Origin: Zygnema cylindricum
Taxonomy: Eukaryota; Streptophyta; Zygnematophyceae; Zygnematales; Zygnemataceae
Assembly (NCBI GenBank): GCA_037447655.1
Contig: JBBHKE010003361.1
Span: 1 to 64,000, forward strand
Direction of reading: 5' to 3'
DNA: 64,000 nucleotides
Shown piece after piece: positions 11,000 through 23,991 of the stretch. Each line of letters begins with the position of its first letter. Position 1 is the stretch's first letter. The position numbers and the translations under genes were made by a program. Under the pieces are notes generated by a model that did no database searches, had not been told where the DNA came from, and saw nothing but the letters and a program-made list of their open reading frames with translations.

Positions 11000-12811
11000 A
11001 TATTGAAAAATTGGATTGATTTATGTTTAAAAAAAAGAAAATTGTTAGTCTTTAAGACTGATCTCTTCATGGTGTTCTATGTGGTTTTTATGTTCCTCAT
11101 ATGTTTAGGTTTTTAACATATGAGAGTTATTTGTTTTGCTTCAACTGAACATATTATTTTTGGTAGATATGTTCAAATTGGTGAATGACTATGAACTGTT
11201 TCTATGCTCCCTCGGCAGTAAAAAAAAACGGGGAATTCCACACTAAGCTTGTACTCGCATGAGATTTAGTTTTAGAGTATGGTTTAAAGTAAAGTTGGTG
11301 TTTTAAGCGTTTGGCAAGAAGACGTAGAAAGAGCAAATGATGTAAAACATCCTTTATATGTGCATTCTTTAGATCACGTTTTATCTGTTCCTTTAGTTTC
11401 TTTCTCAATGTTTTTCAATTTTTGGTTGTTTTGATTCTGAATGAGTTTTTTCAGTTTCCATTCTTTTGGTTGCTTTTCCATTCTTTTGTATCCTTGTACT
11501 CAAAATGGTTTACCATCGCCTGTTTCTAATACAGTTATTCTTTTTTTGTGTGTGATTGTTGTTATTGTCAATGTCCTTTTCTAGCTTGCCCTTTGTTTGT
11601 GTGTTAGTTACTTTGTGGTTTCTGTGTATGTTTTCCCTTTTCGTAATTTGCTTCCTCTTGAATCAGTTTTTTAGTTTTCTCTTTCTTTCGTATTTGTTCT
11701 CATGATGTTTTGAGTCTGTGTGAATTTTTCTTTGTAGCTTTTTCTCTCTTTTGTTTCCTTCTACTCGGATAGGTTACCATTGCCCTTTCTCAACAAAGTT
11801 TATAATATGTGAATGCATTTGTACATCCCACTTGTTCCAATATGATGGACAATAAATGCCATAAAGCCTTATGAAAGCTCCTACTCTATGAGCATTGATA
11901 ACACAAATTTCGACCTAGTTTTTTTTAGCACCTTAAACACGAAATAGCATTATTAGCACTATTTAAAAAAAAAAAACTCTTGACGCTAATAGCTATTCCT
12001 CGTGATACTCACCTGACCATTATGAAAAAATATTAACTATCTATTTTGTTCCCATGTACTCAATGGTTTAACATTTAGAGGCAAGCCACAAGTACAGAGG
12101 GACTCATCCAAAGCAAATCTCAGCCAATCATGCTTCATACTTTCTTTTATGATCATATATCATAAAACTCTCCAACCGCGGTGTGCCCGATCACACTCCT
12201 TCCTAAGACCGTCATTGCTCGACCACTCCAACATGTTAAACTGCCCGATCAACGATTATAACCAAGGCATCCAAACGAATGTCACTAAATACAACGATCA
12301 CCATCGAGGGAAACTACTTCAATTTGCGCAAAGGAATAGTAATATTAAACCTCCCGACGAACCAAACACCCTTAAGCGCAATGATTAGTACCGTCGCTAA
12401 TAACAGATTGAATTAAAAAGCGCGATAGTAAACCATCTTGAGTCCAGGAGATTAGTACCGTCGCTGATAGTGACGTGTGCCTGAATCAACTCTCTCTTGA
12501 GGGAATAATAAAGCAGATGAACACCCATTGGGCTAAAGGTCATGATCCCACAAGGAAACAAGAGAGTCGAGTAAAGTGGACGAGAGAGACTAAGCCTGAA
12601 CCTGAGGAAGGTTTGAGAAAGTGTGAAATGTAGAGTGGAAAAAATAGGTGTAGCCAATAGAAAAACTCCAAAACTAAGGACCGGTAGGAGAGAAAACGGG
12701 CACATGATGAATCAAAGGTAAGCACCTTGAGAAGCTCAGATCGAATAGTGGCAACAACCTTACCAAAGATTAATTCTTGGACACGTGTATAAAGGTTGTA
12801 GCGGTCAACTA
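11000..12811. other. AT-rich spacer, no gene recognised
   Basis: Only short frames without domains occur here. Poly-T runs and TTTTCTTT-type strings are common. AGTACCGTCGCT appears twice near 12389 and 12453, possibly remnants of the TA-flanked MITE family. Confidence 0.55.
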
Positions 12812-13028
12812 CACTGCTCATCGTTATTAGTGTTAAAGTTTTTTTCGCCACTTAAAACATCTTTTCTTCGTGCACACTTATGGATTGTCGATCCGATGGT
12901 TGCCATTGGAAAGCAGGAAGGCAAGATCCTTACCTTCCTATTGGTGGTCTTTGATTGACAACCAGACAAGTGTGCACGGAGAAAACATGTTCTAAGTAGC
13001 GAAATATCAATAATAACGATTAGCGGTG
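12812..13028. mobile_element. TA-flanked MITE with long inverted ends
   Basis: The left end CACTGCTCATCGTTATTAG and the right end CGATTAGCGGTG are inverted and each is flanked by TA. The inverted match continues inward for about 80 bases, ending near TGCACACTT / ACAAGTGTGCAC. The whole 217-bp element could fold on itself. It is non-coding and belongs to the family at 3567, 20938 and 25057-26895. Confidence 0.65.
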
Positions 13029-13030
13029 TA

Positions 13031-15050
13031 GACGGACAGAGAGTGGGACAAAGGCAAAGATGGGAGGGGAAGTACAGGTGAAGGTAGAAGGGACGATGTG
13101 GAAAGAGTAAAAGAGCAAAAGTCACATGAGGGTCAAAGAAACATTTTGTACCATTTTTATAATTAGTTTAAAATATGTACTGCAATTAGTTATCGAAGAC
13201 GATATTTTGACACCAACACAGTCATGCAGTGAAGTGAATGGATATTTTTACAACAAGACCACTGCCTACCAGTGTGTTAATGACACAAAATCGGTTGCAA
13301 ATATTTTTGGCCGAAAAACAAAAAACAGTGTAAATACAAAGTGCCACGTCTCTCCCACACTAAATTAGTATTATAAAAAAAACGGCTGACTTAGTATTGT
13401 ACATCCTATCTTTCTTGTACTCGTTAGATTTTTACTTTGGATGAGTTTTCCCATACTTCTAGTCCAGCGAACTTTTTGAGTGGAGAGTCACTGGGGGCCC
13501 TCCCTCTTCTATCCTCACAATCTCTTATCTTGAAAGTTTATTTGTCACTTAAGAGCATGTGGTTTAACAGCATGTGGCAGCTTCTTCTTTATTTTTCTAG
13601 TGGTTATGGCATCAACATATTTACTATCATTTGTCAGATATTATAAGTGATACTAAAAATTTCATTATTATTTTTATTTTCATTGTTGGGTATTGTTTTC
13701 TAGTACTTTTACTTTTAGTATTGTTATCATTCCTATTGTCATACTCAAATCCCCCTCAACCTGCTTCGCTTAACTTAGTCCATTTGTGGCACTGCTTTTT
13801 GAGGTTTCCATTTCATTGGTGACTATTTTCATACAGTTTTTTTTCTCTTTTTCTTTTTCTCTTTTTCTCGTTTTATCACCGCGTTTTTGACAAAAGTTGT
13901 TTCTCTATCAACCGTCCAGTTGCTTTAATGGGTTGCCCTTTTCTTTTTTATATTAGGTTTTGCATCCCCCCAGTATTCGGACTTTCAAGTGCTTTTTTTT
14001 TGTTTGTGCCCTTCTTTCCCACGAACTCCGAGGGTCGCTTTCTCAATAAAGCTCAATACCTTTAATAGTGATATTAAATGATATTATTAAGATTTATTTG
14101 ATAGTGAAATTTCTGTTGATGCAAATCTGAGTTCTCTGACCTGCTGCTACCTTTTCATTTTATTTTCCCTTATTCAATTAAATTTTTAAAGTTCAACTTT
14201 TTATTCAAAATTTTAAATTTAATTTGTAATTTAAATTTCTTAAATTTAATTATGAATATATTCTTCAGACATCAGTTTAGAGCACTGAAGGTCTCCCTCC
14301 TTCATAAGTAATACTCCGTAAAAAATGCCCAAACAGAAAACAAGGAAACATGTCTTTAACGAGAAGACATGATTGATTTTTGGTCAACTGCCAACAGGGT
14401 CCCTCTACTTCTCCCTCCCCTCCCTCCCTTTTTTTTCCTTCCTCTCCCCTCCATCTCCCTCCCTCCCACTCTCAGCCTCCATCATCACAGGTGGCAGCTG
14501 GCTCTGCTTTTCTCTTCCCTCTCCTCCCTCTCTTCGAATATGTGACACCCTCCCACACACCTCTCTCTCCCTCCCTCTCCGTCCCTGCCCCTCTCTCTCT
14601 CTCCTCTGTCGCTTGCTCCCTCCCTCTCTCTCTCTTTTTTTCTCTCTCCCCAATCTTCCTCTCTCCTCCCTCTCCGCCTGTTTCTTTCCCTTTCCCCCAA
14701 TTCCCTCTCTCCTCCTCTTTCCCTTCCTTTTACCACCTATGTCTTCCTGTCCTTCTCCCTCTGATAATCGCTAACCTTCTCTTCTCCCTCTCCCTCTCCT
14801 CCCTCCCTCTCCCTCTCCATCCTCTCTCGCCCTCTCCTCCCTCCCTCTCCCTCTCCTCCCTCTCTTAAACTGTACATTGCCTCCAATACCAGCTTCCAAA
14901 CGACAACTACCAAAACCCTTCGGGTGACAAAAATATTCAATAAAGAAACAAAGTGGATGACAAAATCAACAAATAAAGAAACAAAAGTACAAAAGTACAA
15001 AAGTGAGAAACTGTACATTGAAAGATGTACGTACTGGTTGGTTTTTCACG
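13031..15050. other. Spacer between XTH and golgin, with a long C/T tract
   Basis: No gene is supported. About 14398-14868 is nearly pure pyrimidine (CTCCCTCC-type) and creates long frames of Ser/Pro/Leu on + and Arg/Glu/Gly on -, which are composition artefacts. The golgin 3' untranslated region, read on the minus strand, must begin at 15050. Confidence 0.6.
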
Positions 15051-16426
15051 TCAAATGTTGTATCCTGACAACGCCTTTTGTGCTGTTGAAAACGCCAAAA
15101 TGATAAAGACCACCAGATGGAGACCTAATACATACACCACTATTAGCGTTCTTATCACCGAATTCCTCTGTAGGGCAGCTCCAGCACTTAAGCTTAAGGC
15201 GTTCACCGTTTCCGCGACTCGAGCTACACTCTCGGAAACGGCTCTCGAAGACCTAGGTCTCAACTTTCCTCCAAAGTCGGTCGATGGTATTGACCTGCAC
15301 CCACGATCACACTCGTTTCTCTTGAAAATAGGAACAAAACAACATCGGTTGTGTTATTTTTATAATGTAATCCCTGCAATTTTGCTGTGTTTTATTTTGC
15401 AGTGCATGCACTTCGTACCACAAGGACAGATGGTGAAATTTTCACAAAAGATTTTCACAATTTCCTCACTGGACTTGGTACACCTGTGTCGTTTTTTATC
15501 ATGGGATTCTCTTGAAAACATAAACAACCTGTCTACCAATCGATAAGACTAGGACATCATCTCTCCCAGAGACGTACAGTCGTAGTGGGAGAATAGACCG
15601 GAATTCCTCTCACAAATCGCTCAAACATTCATCACATGAAAATACACAAACACTCTGGTTTGATAACAAGTCCAGGAAACTTCAAATACTCCTACTTCAA
15701 ATATCCATCAGTTAAAACAGTGACATGCTAGAAAAAGAAAAAACAAAAGAAAGGTAAACTGGATCAGTTGGAAAAAATCGATCACACAAAGTTATCCCAA
15801 AAATTAGGGCAAAAATGAATGAATGATGTCAGATATTTCACATAAGGCGCAAGCACAAATAACTCACCTAGAAGTTCCAGTATTTCCTCCAAACAAACGC
15901 CCCATTTTGCTCCTCCTATTTTCGTTTTCTGCAATATCTCCCACCTGAAGTTGATTTCGAGCTTCTTGAATTCTGTCCAGTTGAACTTGCAATCCAGCTC
16001 TCTCATTGGCCAGAGCCTCTGCCTGAGCCTGAAAAAATGGAAACAAATGTTAAAGGCAGTCAAAGCATATTAAATAATAAATGATAAATAAATGATAAAT
16101 GTTAAAATTTACTAAGGCTGCTTTAACAAACAGTTAGCTGTTATTCAGGTTACAACCACACTATGTATAAAAATACAATATAATACATATATATATAATA
16201 AATATATATACACATACATTATATATATACACATACACATACGCATACATATACACATATACATAAACGCATACACATACACATACACATACATATACAT
16301 ATACATATACACATACACACACACATACACATACACATACACATACACATACATATACATATACATATACACATACACATACTACATACACATACACGTA
16401 CTACATCATACACATACACATACTAC

Positions 16427-16457
<31 letters not shown>

Positions 16458-19400
16458 TACATATATACATATAACAAACCACTTGCGAAAACCTAAACCA
16501 TCAAGGCAATGGAAAACAACTCCAACCCAGGCCCTCCCCAACTCCCTCCCCTTTTTTTTTGCTGATAAAGCTGAAGCAATAAATACAGTTCTATTACGAA
16601 GTTATGGTTGTACCTGTTTCACCATAAGTTGCTCATTCAAGCCTCTCAACCGCCGCTCTAATTCCTTTTCTCGTTGTGCTGCAATAACAAAATCACCATT
16701 TACCTCAAAATTGGTCACCAAACACAAAACACACTAAGGATATACTATGAGTTAAGCAACAGATGCTTGGTTTCACACGAGAATCTGTTGAGCTGACTAC
16801 TGTCCAATGAGTGGGTTTCTAGGATGCGGTTTACCAAAATGCGAGCGTGTCACGTAAAATTCAATACAAAGGAAGAGAGGAGCAGGGTGTACTCTAGTAA
16901 CAACTGAGTTGAACACCGACACATCAACGTAGTTGGTATTAGCGCCAATGTCTTTTTCACCTCTCAAGCTCTTTGCCTCACCTCTCAAGCTCGTTTCCTC
17001 ACCTCTCAAACTGGCTTTCTCACCTTTCAAACTCACTTTCTCACCTCTCAAACTCGCTCTCTCACCTCTCACACTCATTTTCTCGGAGCACAATTGCCAG
17101 AATTTGTTAGGACCATCGCGATTTCCAGGTATCTCAATGAAAATGCAGGAAATTTGCACGGAGAACGATGAGCATAAGAACAAAATTACATTAGAATATA
17201 GCGGTTCACAGTGTAGGGTTACACAGGTCAGGGCTATTATGAAGTGACATATTTGGAAATCACACAACCGCTAATTACTCACGTTTTGAAAGTAAATGTG
17301 GAATGTATGGCCACACCGTTTTGGAAAAAAAAACACTAACACAAATAAATACATAAAAGCTGCTACAATTTCTGGGTAAATTACTCGCAAGTTCCAGCAT
17401 AGCTGGTGTAAAAAAGGAGGAGCCAGGAAGTTACACAGCAACTCAAAAAAAAAATCAAACGTGCCCAAGAGGGTTTCACGTGTGAATCCTGATTATTCAC
17501 GGTATTTATTGCATGAGTAAATTTGCAGCTGTTCTGGTGAGTAATTCAAGAGTACTTTATCGTGAGTAAACTAACAATTGTTTCTCGTCTTCGGTCACCA
17601 CACTTCTACTGTATCTATGGGGTACAACTGAAAAGCGTCTGTTTAAACATATTACTCACAAAACCTGAGTAATTTCCAACAGTTTGATTACCCTAATAGT
17701 AACCCTACCTCCTCCAATAATTGCTTACCCATTAGAATGAGTCCATCCAGGAGGCCTCGTCTATGGCATAAATAGAGAACAATATATCCCCAACCCCTTT
17801 ATGTCCTTGAATCTTTTCAGCAATGTAAGTAGTCCCACAATTTATAATGCATCTCTAGATGCTATTATTTTCAAATGAAATCCTTAAAAACCACGTGTAC
17901 TTTCTATACAGCTTTTGTGAAATGCCATGATCAAGGAAAAAATGTGACACGTCTCAGTCCTAAAATTGGACTTGTATACATTTTGAGGGTTTTAAATCCG
18001 TTGGGCTTATTTTGGTTTGTAAGAGGAATAAAAACATTTTCTTACCCAAACAAAAAAGTTATATCCCTTGTATTAAGGTAATTGGACGGAAGTGGACAAC
18101 CCTAAAATGGGAGTGGCATTATGGGTGGACAAGGATGCTTGGTCAGCTTTGTACATAGATACTTCTTCAAATGGAAAACATTTGATTTTTTAGTTTTTTC
18201 ACTCATGTTTCTAACGAATAACTCTATAAACGTTACAGAACCTCATTATAATTTTCTCATAACAACATTCTCCATGTGATAACTAAAATTGTTGAGGTCA
18301 GGAAACCAAACCACAATACCTGAAGAAGGCCAATGCGCCAAATTTTGTTGATGCAATAAAAACTCTTTCTCCAAAGCCTCCACTTTGGCATCTAATACTG
18401 CCTGCCACATCAGCAACCGAATTTCCATTTTAGTCGTTAACTGCTATAAAACTGTAACTTCAATCTAACATGTACTGCGAGCCTTAACTCGACCTGACTC
18501 GTAAACTGTCGCCCTTAGAAGACAACGCCAGATTTTATTAACGTCAATCAATAATCACTACAACTTGTCGCATTTAAAGTAATATCTGAATCGAAGGCTA
18601 ACAGTATTAGAGTTTAACTGGTGAAAAACCAGACAAGTGAAAATAACCAGACAAGTGTGCATGGGATAAAAGGTGAATGATGGCAGGGATAAGAGGGTCT
18701 ACTTGACAAACAGTTTCGCACAAGTTCAAGGAAGTCCTGAGTGCTGAAGTTGGTGCTTGTTTCTCATTGTGAAAATGGGTAAAAGGCAGAAACTGCAATT
18801 AAAGGGGTCACTGGAACCTCTTTTATGCTGACTGCAAAGGTTAGTCACAACCAGAGTGCCCAGTCTATTTTTCATATTTTACTATGTGTTACTCTTCTAC
18901 GGTGTCAGAAAATAACCAGATCTTTGTTGAAATTCACCAACCTGCCCAATAACTCCCGGCTACTTTTCACTCTCAAAAATGCGAACGTACCAATTCATGG
19001 CGTTTTTCCCGAATCTCGAACGATTCCCCGATACTTTGTCTCTCTCTCTCAGCCTCTCCCACATGCTTCACTGTCTGATTGCCACTGTCCACTCCCTTAT
19101 CCTCTTCCTTTTCTTCCCTGAGTCCAAAACCTTCACCATGTCCCCTATAATCTGACTCCCCTTCCAAAGTAGCATTTACTCTCTCTTCCTCCATTTGCCG
19201 TTTCAGGTCTGACATCAGCATTTGTAACCTTTGCTCATCTTTCCTCATTTCCTGCAAACACGACTCAAACCATCAGCGAACATTCACGGAACCATCTTAA
19301 ACCACAATAAAAACAACCATAAACTACATTAGAGAATGATGCATTACAGTATGGGACGAATTCACATCGCCCAAACTTGGAGAGCTTTCAAGGCGCGTTT

Positions 19401-22400
19401 TCCCACAGTTTTTCAAGGTTCACAGAAGGTGTAAAGAGGGAGATTTCTTCTACCTGTATTCGTTCCTTCAACCGTTCAGCTTCACTGGCCTTCTCTTCTC
19501 TATGTCTGTTTGTTGCTGCCAGAGCCTTAGAATATGCCATATTCTCGGCAGCCAAAGAAGATTCTCGCATTTGGGACTGCCATAAAAAAAAAAAAAAATC
19601 CTCAACAAAGTGCCAAAATCCATCCCAATAAAGCTAATTCCGATGACAACACCGCTTACCGCAAAGAAGGTGGTGTGTGTTAAACAAGTACAAATCTCAA
19701 ATTGCAGCACAAGAGATGTTATGTTCTAATCCACTTTCATGTTTGTAAGATATATACCAGACTAGTGGTTCAACACTAACTCATGCCTTACATTAGGCAG
19801 CTGTAGTCTTAACTGCATTACGAATTATCAATCAATTAATAGATGTAGTCACACACTAATACTGGTGAACAGAGTTCTCTGTTTGGAGCATAGATACCGA
19901 CAAACGTTTTCCTTTAGTTTCAGCAAATCCGATGGAAGTGCAACATGGTAACCTTACAGGATAAAGTACATTACCCGACCAGTAAATCTTCCCTAGGGAA
20001 AAAAACTTCATAGAGTCGAAGAAGTACCTGAATTCTTGTCGCCGAATGTGCATTCTTCTCTTTGCCATAAGCAATTTGAGCTGCTTGAGATTCTTCTCGT
20101 AGGTTGACAAGCTCTTGGGCATTCATGGCTGCCCCAAGAGCTGTGGCTTTTTGGAGCTTTTCTATTTCTGCCACCAAAACAGAGACCTGACAAAAAAAAG
20201 TTCCCAAGACAAAAAAACCTGTAGACAATTCAAAAAGTGCCTAAAAATCAAAAACGACAACGCAGGCTCTCATACATTTGCCAGACTTCACTAAGACAAT
20301 TCAAAAAGTGCCTAAAAATCAAAAACGACAACGCAAGCTCTCATACATTTGCCAGACTTCACTAAAACGGAGGCAAGACACTCAATTAACTAACTCCACT
20401 TGACCAACAATTAAGTTCGACATTGTAAAAAACTAAGAGGGCCGTGACTAATGAATTGACGACAGCAACAAATTGACCACAAATATAAGATGCACCAAAC
20501 ACCACTCTGAATTCCTATCCTTCAACGCTTTCACTAAATTGACAGCAAAAACATCCATTAAAAATGTCTCCATGCTTACAAAACATGACCTCACCTTTGC
20601 TTCTACCTCACTTGTTTGTCGTAACATGTCTTCAAACTCTTTCTTCACCTCAGTCTGTTGCCATACACTGCCCTCCATTCTTCTCCGAATTACTCGAAGA
20701 TTTTCCATAGCTAAAGATGGAGCTTTTGCAGTATAAACAGCACTTGATATATCTGGAGGTAGGTTCCAAGGGGGTATTACACTCCCTGTCATAGAAAAAC
20801 CATTTCCTGGTTGACTAGATGCAGTGACACCAGTAGAAAGACGGAGAGGATTACCTCCAGGAAAAAGTGGAGTGGAATTGGAAACACTGCCTGTGCCCAT
20901 ACCCGGCAAGTAAATTTCCTGAAACAATAATCAGCTACACCGCTCATTGTTATATGAGTTAGTGAATTATCAGCGAAAAGACTTTATTAGAATTTATTAC
21001 ACTAAAGTATGTTTTGCCACGCGGCCCATTATAGACCACTCAGTTAAATGGTGTTACTAACACTAATTTGGGTTGAAAAACACTGACTCAAATTAGTTTG
21101 ATTAACTCTAGTAGCGATGGCAGTGTACCGGAAAAGCATTTGGTTTTACTTAAGAGTTCCATCAAAAGAGAGGAGTATTAAACGTGCATAGCTCGAAAGC
21201 AGACATAATTCAGGTTCTTCAGAGGATGAAAACTTTAGATCCATAATTCCTATTACTCTGAATTTCAAGTTTTGGCATAAAAGTGATAGAAATTGTACAT
21301 TTAACACTTTAGAATACTTAAGATTTTGGAGAGGTACACCCACAAATAGCCATAGCATTTCCATAGGGCATCAACAGACTCAAGGATCAAGACCTAAAGA
21401 CCAAGTGCCAATGGATTTCCAAAATCAACAACTACATGTCTATCTCCCCAAAAAACAGACATACTTGATTGTTGCAAAAAAATCTACACAAACAAACTAT
21501 AATCAACAACCCTGGAACCAGAAAAGAAAGTGCAAAACTTGATTCAATCATTGAGATGTAAATCACAGGCACAGATCCTTAGTGCAACAGAAAGGGACTT
21601 GTATAATTTTTTGTCCACCACTCCCTTCACTTTGAGAAATTGCAACCCGTTAAAACAGGAAAGAGCCTTTAATATGCCTCCTTTTGTTGATTCGAGCTCC
21701 AAGTTTAAAATGAGATGGATAAGGATTGGCATGCAAGGAAAACAAAAGTTTCTCCAAGAAGAGAGAAACCACGTCTCACCATATACATTTGGAGCAGGAA
21801 ATCTCATGGTGCCACTTGGCACCTGAAGGAGTGTTTCATTTAACGATGATGGTCCTGCCTCCTCTTCTCCCACTCCTATGGGCCTGTGGTCTGTGGTCAT
21901 TTTCCAGTCATTTGTGAAATCACTACCATAACCACTAAAATCAGAGAGTTGTCCATCAGTAATGTTCTCCCCCTCTGTTGCCACATCGCTACCAACATTC
22001 CTTCGCCGTGGTCTGTGACGATGTCAAATGTCAAATTGTGTCCGTCATAGGTCAATTCCAAATTGTACAATTGAAACAGAAAAAGTTAAAATGTGAAATG
22101 ATAAATGACATGGATATATGTATCATAAGCGACTGCAATCCCAAAACACTAGGGAGAAATGCAGTAAAGACTGAAAGCGATGCAGTAAATGTGCAGTTTC
22201 CAACTGAAAAAATTAAAACCACAAGTATCAAAATGTATAATCAAGTATTTTTTATATTGGCGTAGTGCCGATAACTTAGGCTGACAAAGTGATCTACCGA
22301 CACTTTTCAAGTTGAGATTGCCTGATCAATCTAAAACATAATAACGATGACATAGGACATATGCATTGTTTACCATAATGCCATCAGTTTATAGCATGGA

Positions 22401-22833
22401 AAATGTCAATTTTATGCAAATGTTCCACACAAAATTTGTTCCAGAACACTGTCCACTCTAGGAGCTATGTCCAATGGTACACGAAACATACAGTTCAAAT
22501 AACCAATGGTTTGATAATAACAACACGAACGCACTAATATGAAAATCAAACTTGGTTCATTATTCCAACACATGATCAACCTTAAAAAACATCAAGATTC
22601 ATTCCCTTAAAAAAAAATCATAAAATCAGAAATATAAGTCTTAAAGACGATACGAAAGGATTAAATGTCCAACATAAGAAGATGCAAGAAGCCTAGAAAT
22701 AATAAATAGGGAAAGAAACTATGGAGCACGGCTCTCACCGACGACCTCGATCGTGTCTGCCATCGCTAAGATTCGCTGCTGATTGGTCAACTTTCTCCAG
22801 TACGTCAGAAGCCCATGTAAGGAAAGTAGCCAT
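15051..22833 (-). CDS. Golgin-84-like Golgi coiled-coil protein, 10 exons
   Basis: Exons in transcript order: 22833-22739, 22012-21787, 20918-20595, 20186-20028, 19576-19454, 19251-18991, 18440-18320, 16678-16614, 16028-15868, 15294-15051. They join in frame to 592 residues. The N-terminus [19 protein letters not shown] resembles plant golgin-84 starts. The middle is coiled coil ([43 protein letters not shown]), in the same order as plant golgin-84 homologues. The C-terminal exon ends with one membrane helix at about residues 561-580 ([16 protein letters not shown]) and a 12-residue tail, the tail-anchor layout of golgin-84. Golgin-84 proteins tether vesicles at Golgi rims. Two choices are uncertain. 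Exon 2 is ended at a GTATAT donor (21786) to keep phase with exon 3, because the stronger GTGAGA donor seven bases on would break the frame. The exon 7 acceptor could instead lie further in, at GTGGCAG. CASP-like identity is a less likely alternative. Confidence 0.85.
16150..16475. repeat. Microsatellite (CA/TA, TACACA hexamers) in golgin intron 8
   Basis: A long run of ACACAT/ACATAT-type units between exons 8 and 9 of the golgin gene. The long Tyr/Val or Cys/Met frames it creates on the minus strand are artefacts of the repeat. Confidence 0.85.
16955..17083 (-). repeat. 21-bp minisatellite of splice-donor-like units, golgin intron 7
   Basis: Six units of 21 bases (plus strand TCACCTCTCAAACTCGCTTTC). 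In the golgin sense orientation nearly every unit contains AGAGGTGAG, a strong 5' splice-site match, and the units read in frame as a heptad RGEKASL-type peptide. It sits between exon 7 and exon 8. It is probably intronic, but it could act as decoy donor sites or an alternative exon. Confidence 0.75.
20224..20365. repeat. 71-bp direct tandem duplication in golgin intron 3
   Basis: 20224-20294 is repeated at 20295-20365 with about one mismatch (gcaGgctc / gcaAgctc). It lies in the intron between exons 3 and 4. The near identity implies a recent duplication or possibly an assembly artefact. Confidence 0.85.
20938..21125. mobile_element. TA-flanked MITE in golgin intron 2
   Basis: The ends CACCGCTCATTGTTAT and AGCGATGGCAGTG are imperfect inverted repeats flanked by TA on both sides. 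It is 188 bp and non-coding, and begins only about 20 bases upstream of exon 3 (on the acceptor side). It therefore may contribute branch-point sequence. Confidence 0.55.
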
Positions 22834-22961
22834 GTCTTTTTTCAGGAAAAAATAATGAGGGCAAAGAAAGAACTCAGAGTAGAACAGTAGAATGGGAAAA
22901 TGGTTTTAGGGTGAAGTAAAAAAGTTGTCTCTTATTGCGGAACAGGTGTTGAATCAGAAGC

Positions 22962-23007
22962 TGACACGTGTCAAAGAAAGAAGGTGGCACCCTAAGGCTG
23001 CCACGTG
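22962..23007. promoter_or_regulatory. Two G-box motifs upstream of the golgin gene
   Basis: TGACACGTGTCA (12-bp palindrome, 22962-22973) and CCACGTGG (23001-23008) lie about 130-175 bases upstream of the golgin ATG. CACGTG cores are classic plant bZIP/bHLH sites. The position fits the proximal promoter or leader. Confidence 0.5.
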
Positions 23008-23009
23008 GT

Positions 23010-23982
23010 AACAGAAATTCGCAGCAAGTCCCCTGCACAAAAATGTCCAATCACCAATCTATGAGGAACATTACGCAGTTAAGAGTTAGAGACAGAATCG
23101 CGAAACTGCAAAGGACATTACCAGCGACAGTTTTACACGTACGTACCGTACTTTTGGAGAAAACCACAAGAATTCGACCACGTTTGGCACGTTAAAGACG
23201 TAAAGCACAATATAGTACAATAAAGATTCGTACACATCCCGTAACTGAATATGACACTATTCAACTGTAAACAGTGAGACTGTGATTCGTGATAGCGTTG
23301 TATTGTACCTGAACGGCTGAACGTCAGGATTCAGTTATCCCGGGGTTGCAGACGTCCAGATCCCGCAATGCATTCCCATTTTCTAGAATCCAACGTCTCA
23401 CATTTCCCGTATCACCGATTTACACAAAAACAGTGGAACTTCCAAAGACTGGGGATGGCCGCCCCTGTCTCATCGACGGTTTGCGTTCGCGCACGTGCCT
23501 CAGCAAGTGGACAGGTTATCGAACGTCTTCTGCCGGTATGGCGGAATGGAGTTGCCCCAGCATTCCCACGCCCAAAACCGGTACAGTACACGGCCTCCGA
23601 AGGGCGAAATTGCAAGGTTCAGTACAGCCGGAATTTTGGTAAATAGCCATGATTAAACTTATATAAAAAATCCGAGGTGGAAAACCATTCAAAAGTAAGG
23701 GCACATTCCCATATAACCGAAATTTAGTCTTGTAACTTTGTTTTTTAGCGAAGATTCTCCGTACTACTTTCAGAGCATTCCGATGTAACGCAATTTACTT
23801 TTTACTTTAAAAAGTAACGGATGTAGACGTGGGTGTAATTTGTGACGGTTGTAGACGACTACAAAACCCGCGACAATTGATGAAGTTTACAAAATAGCGA
23901 CGGTTGTAGACTTCTAGTTACTATATAAAGTGCAAAACTGCCATTTTTATTTATTTTTACATGCGCGTTCCGCCCAACTTTG
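23010..23982. other. Spacer upstream of the golgin, no gene recognised
   Basis: Overlapping frames near 23350-23640 on both strands share the same GC-richer stretch and show no domain. I see no repeat with defined ends here. Confidence 0.5.
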
Positions 23983-23991
23983 CTTTGAAAC

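Noticed and set aside
14373-14868. Two long overlapping Ser/Pro/Leu frames on the plus strand and Arg/Glu frames on the minus strand
   Set aside because: They are produced by an almost pure C/T tract. There is no domain, and overlapping frames of the same composition exist on both strands.
15025-15546. 173-codon plus-strand frame
   Set aside because: It lies antisense to the last golgin exon, which has a membrane anchor and correct splice phase. It is a shadow.
16145-16419. Three overlapping Tyr/Val/Cys/Met frames on the minus strand
   Set aside because: Translation of a CA/TA microsatellite in an intron.
20224-20365. CRISPR-like array
   Set aside because: Only two directly adjacent units with no spacers, in a plant intron.
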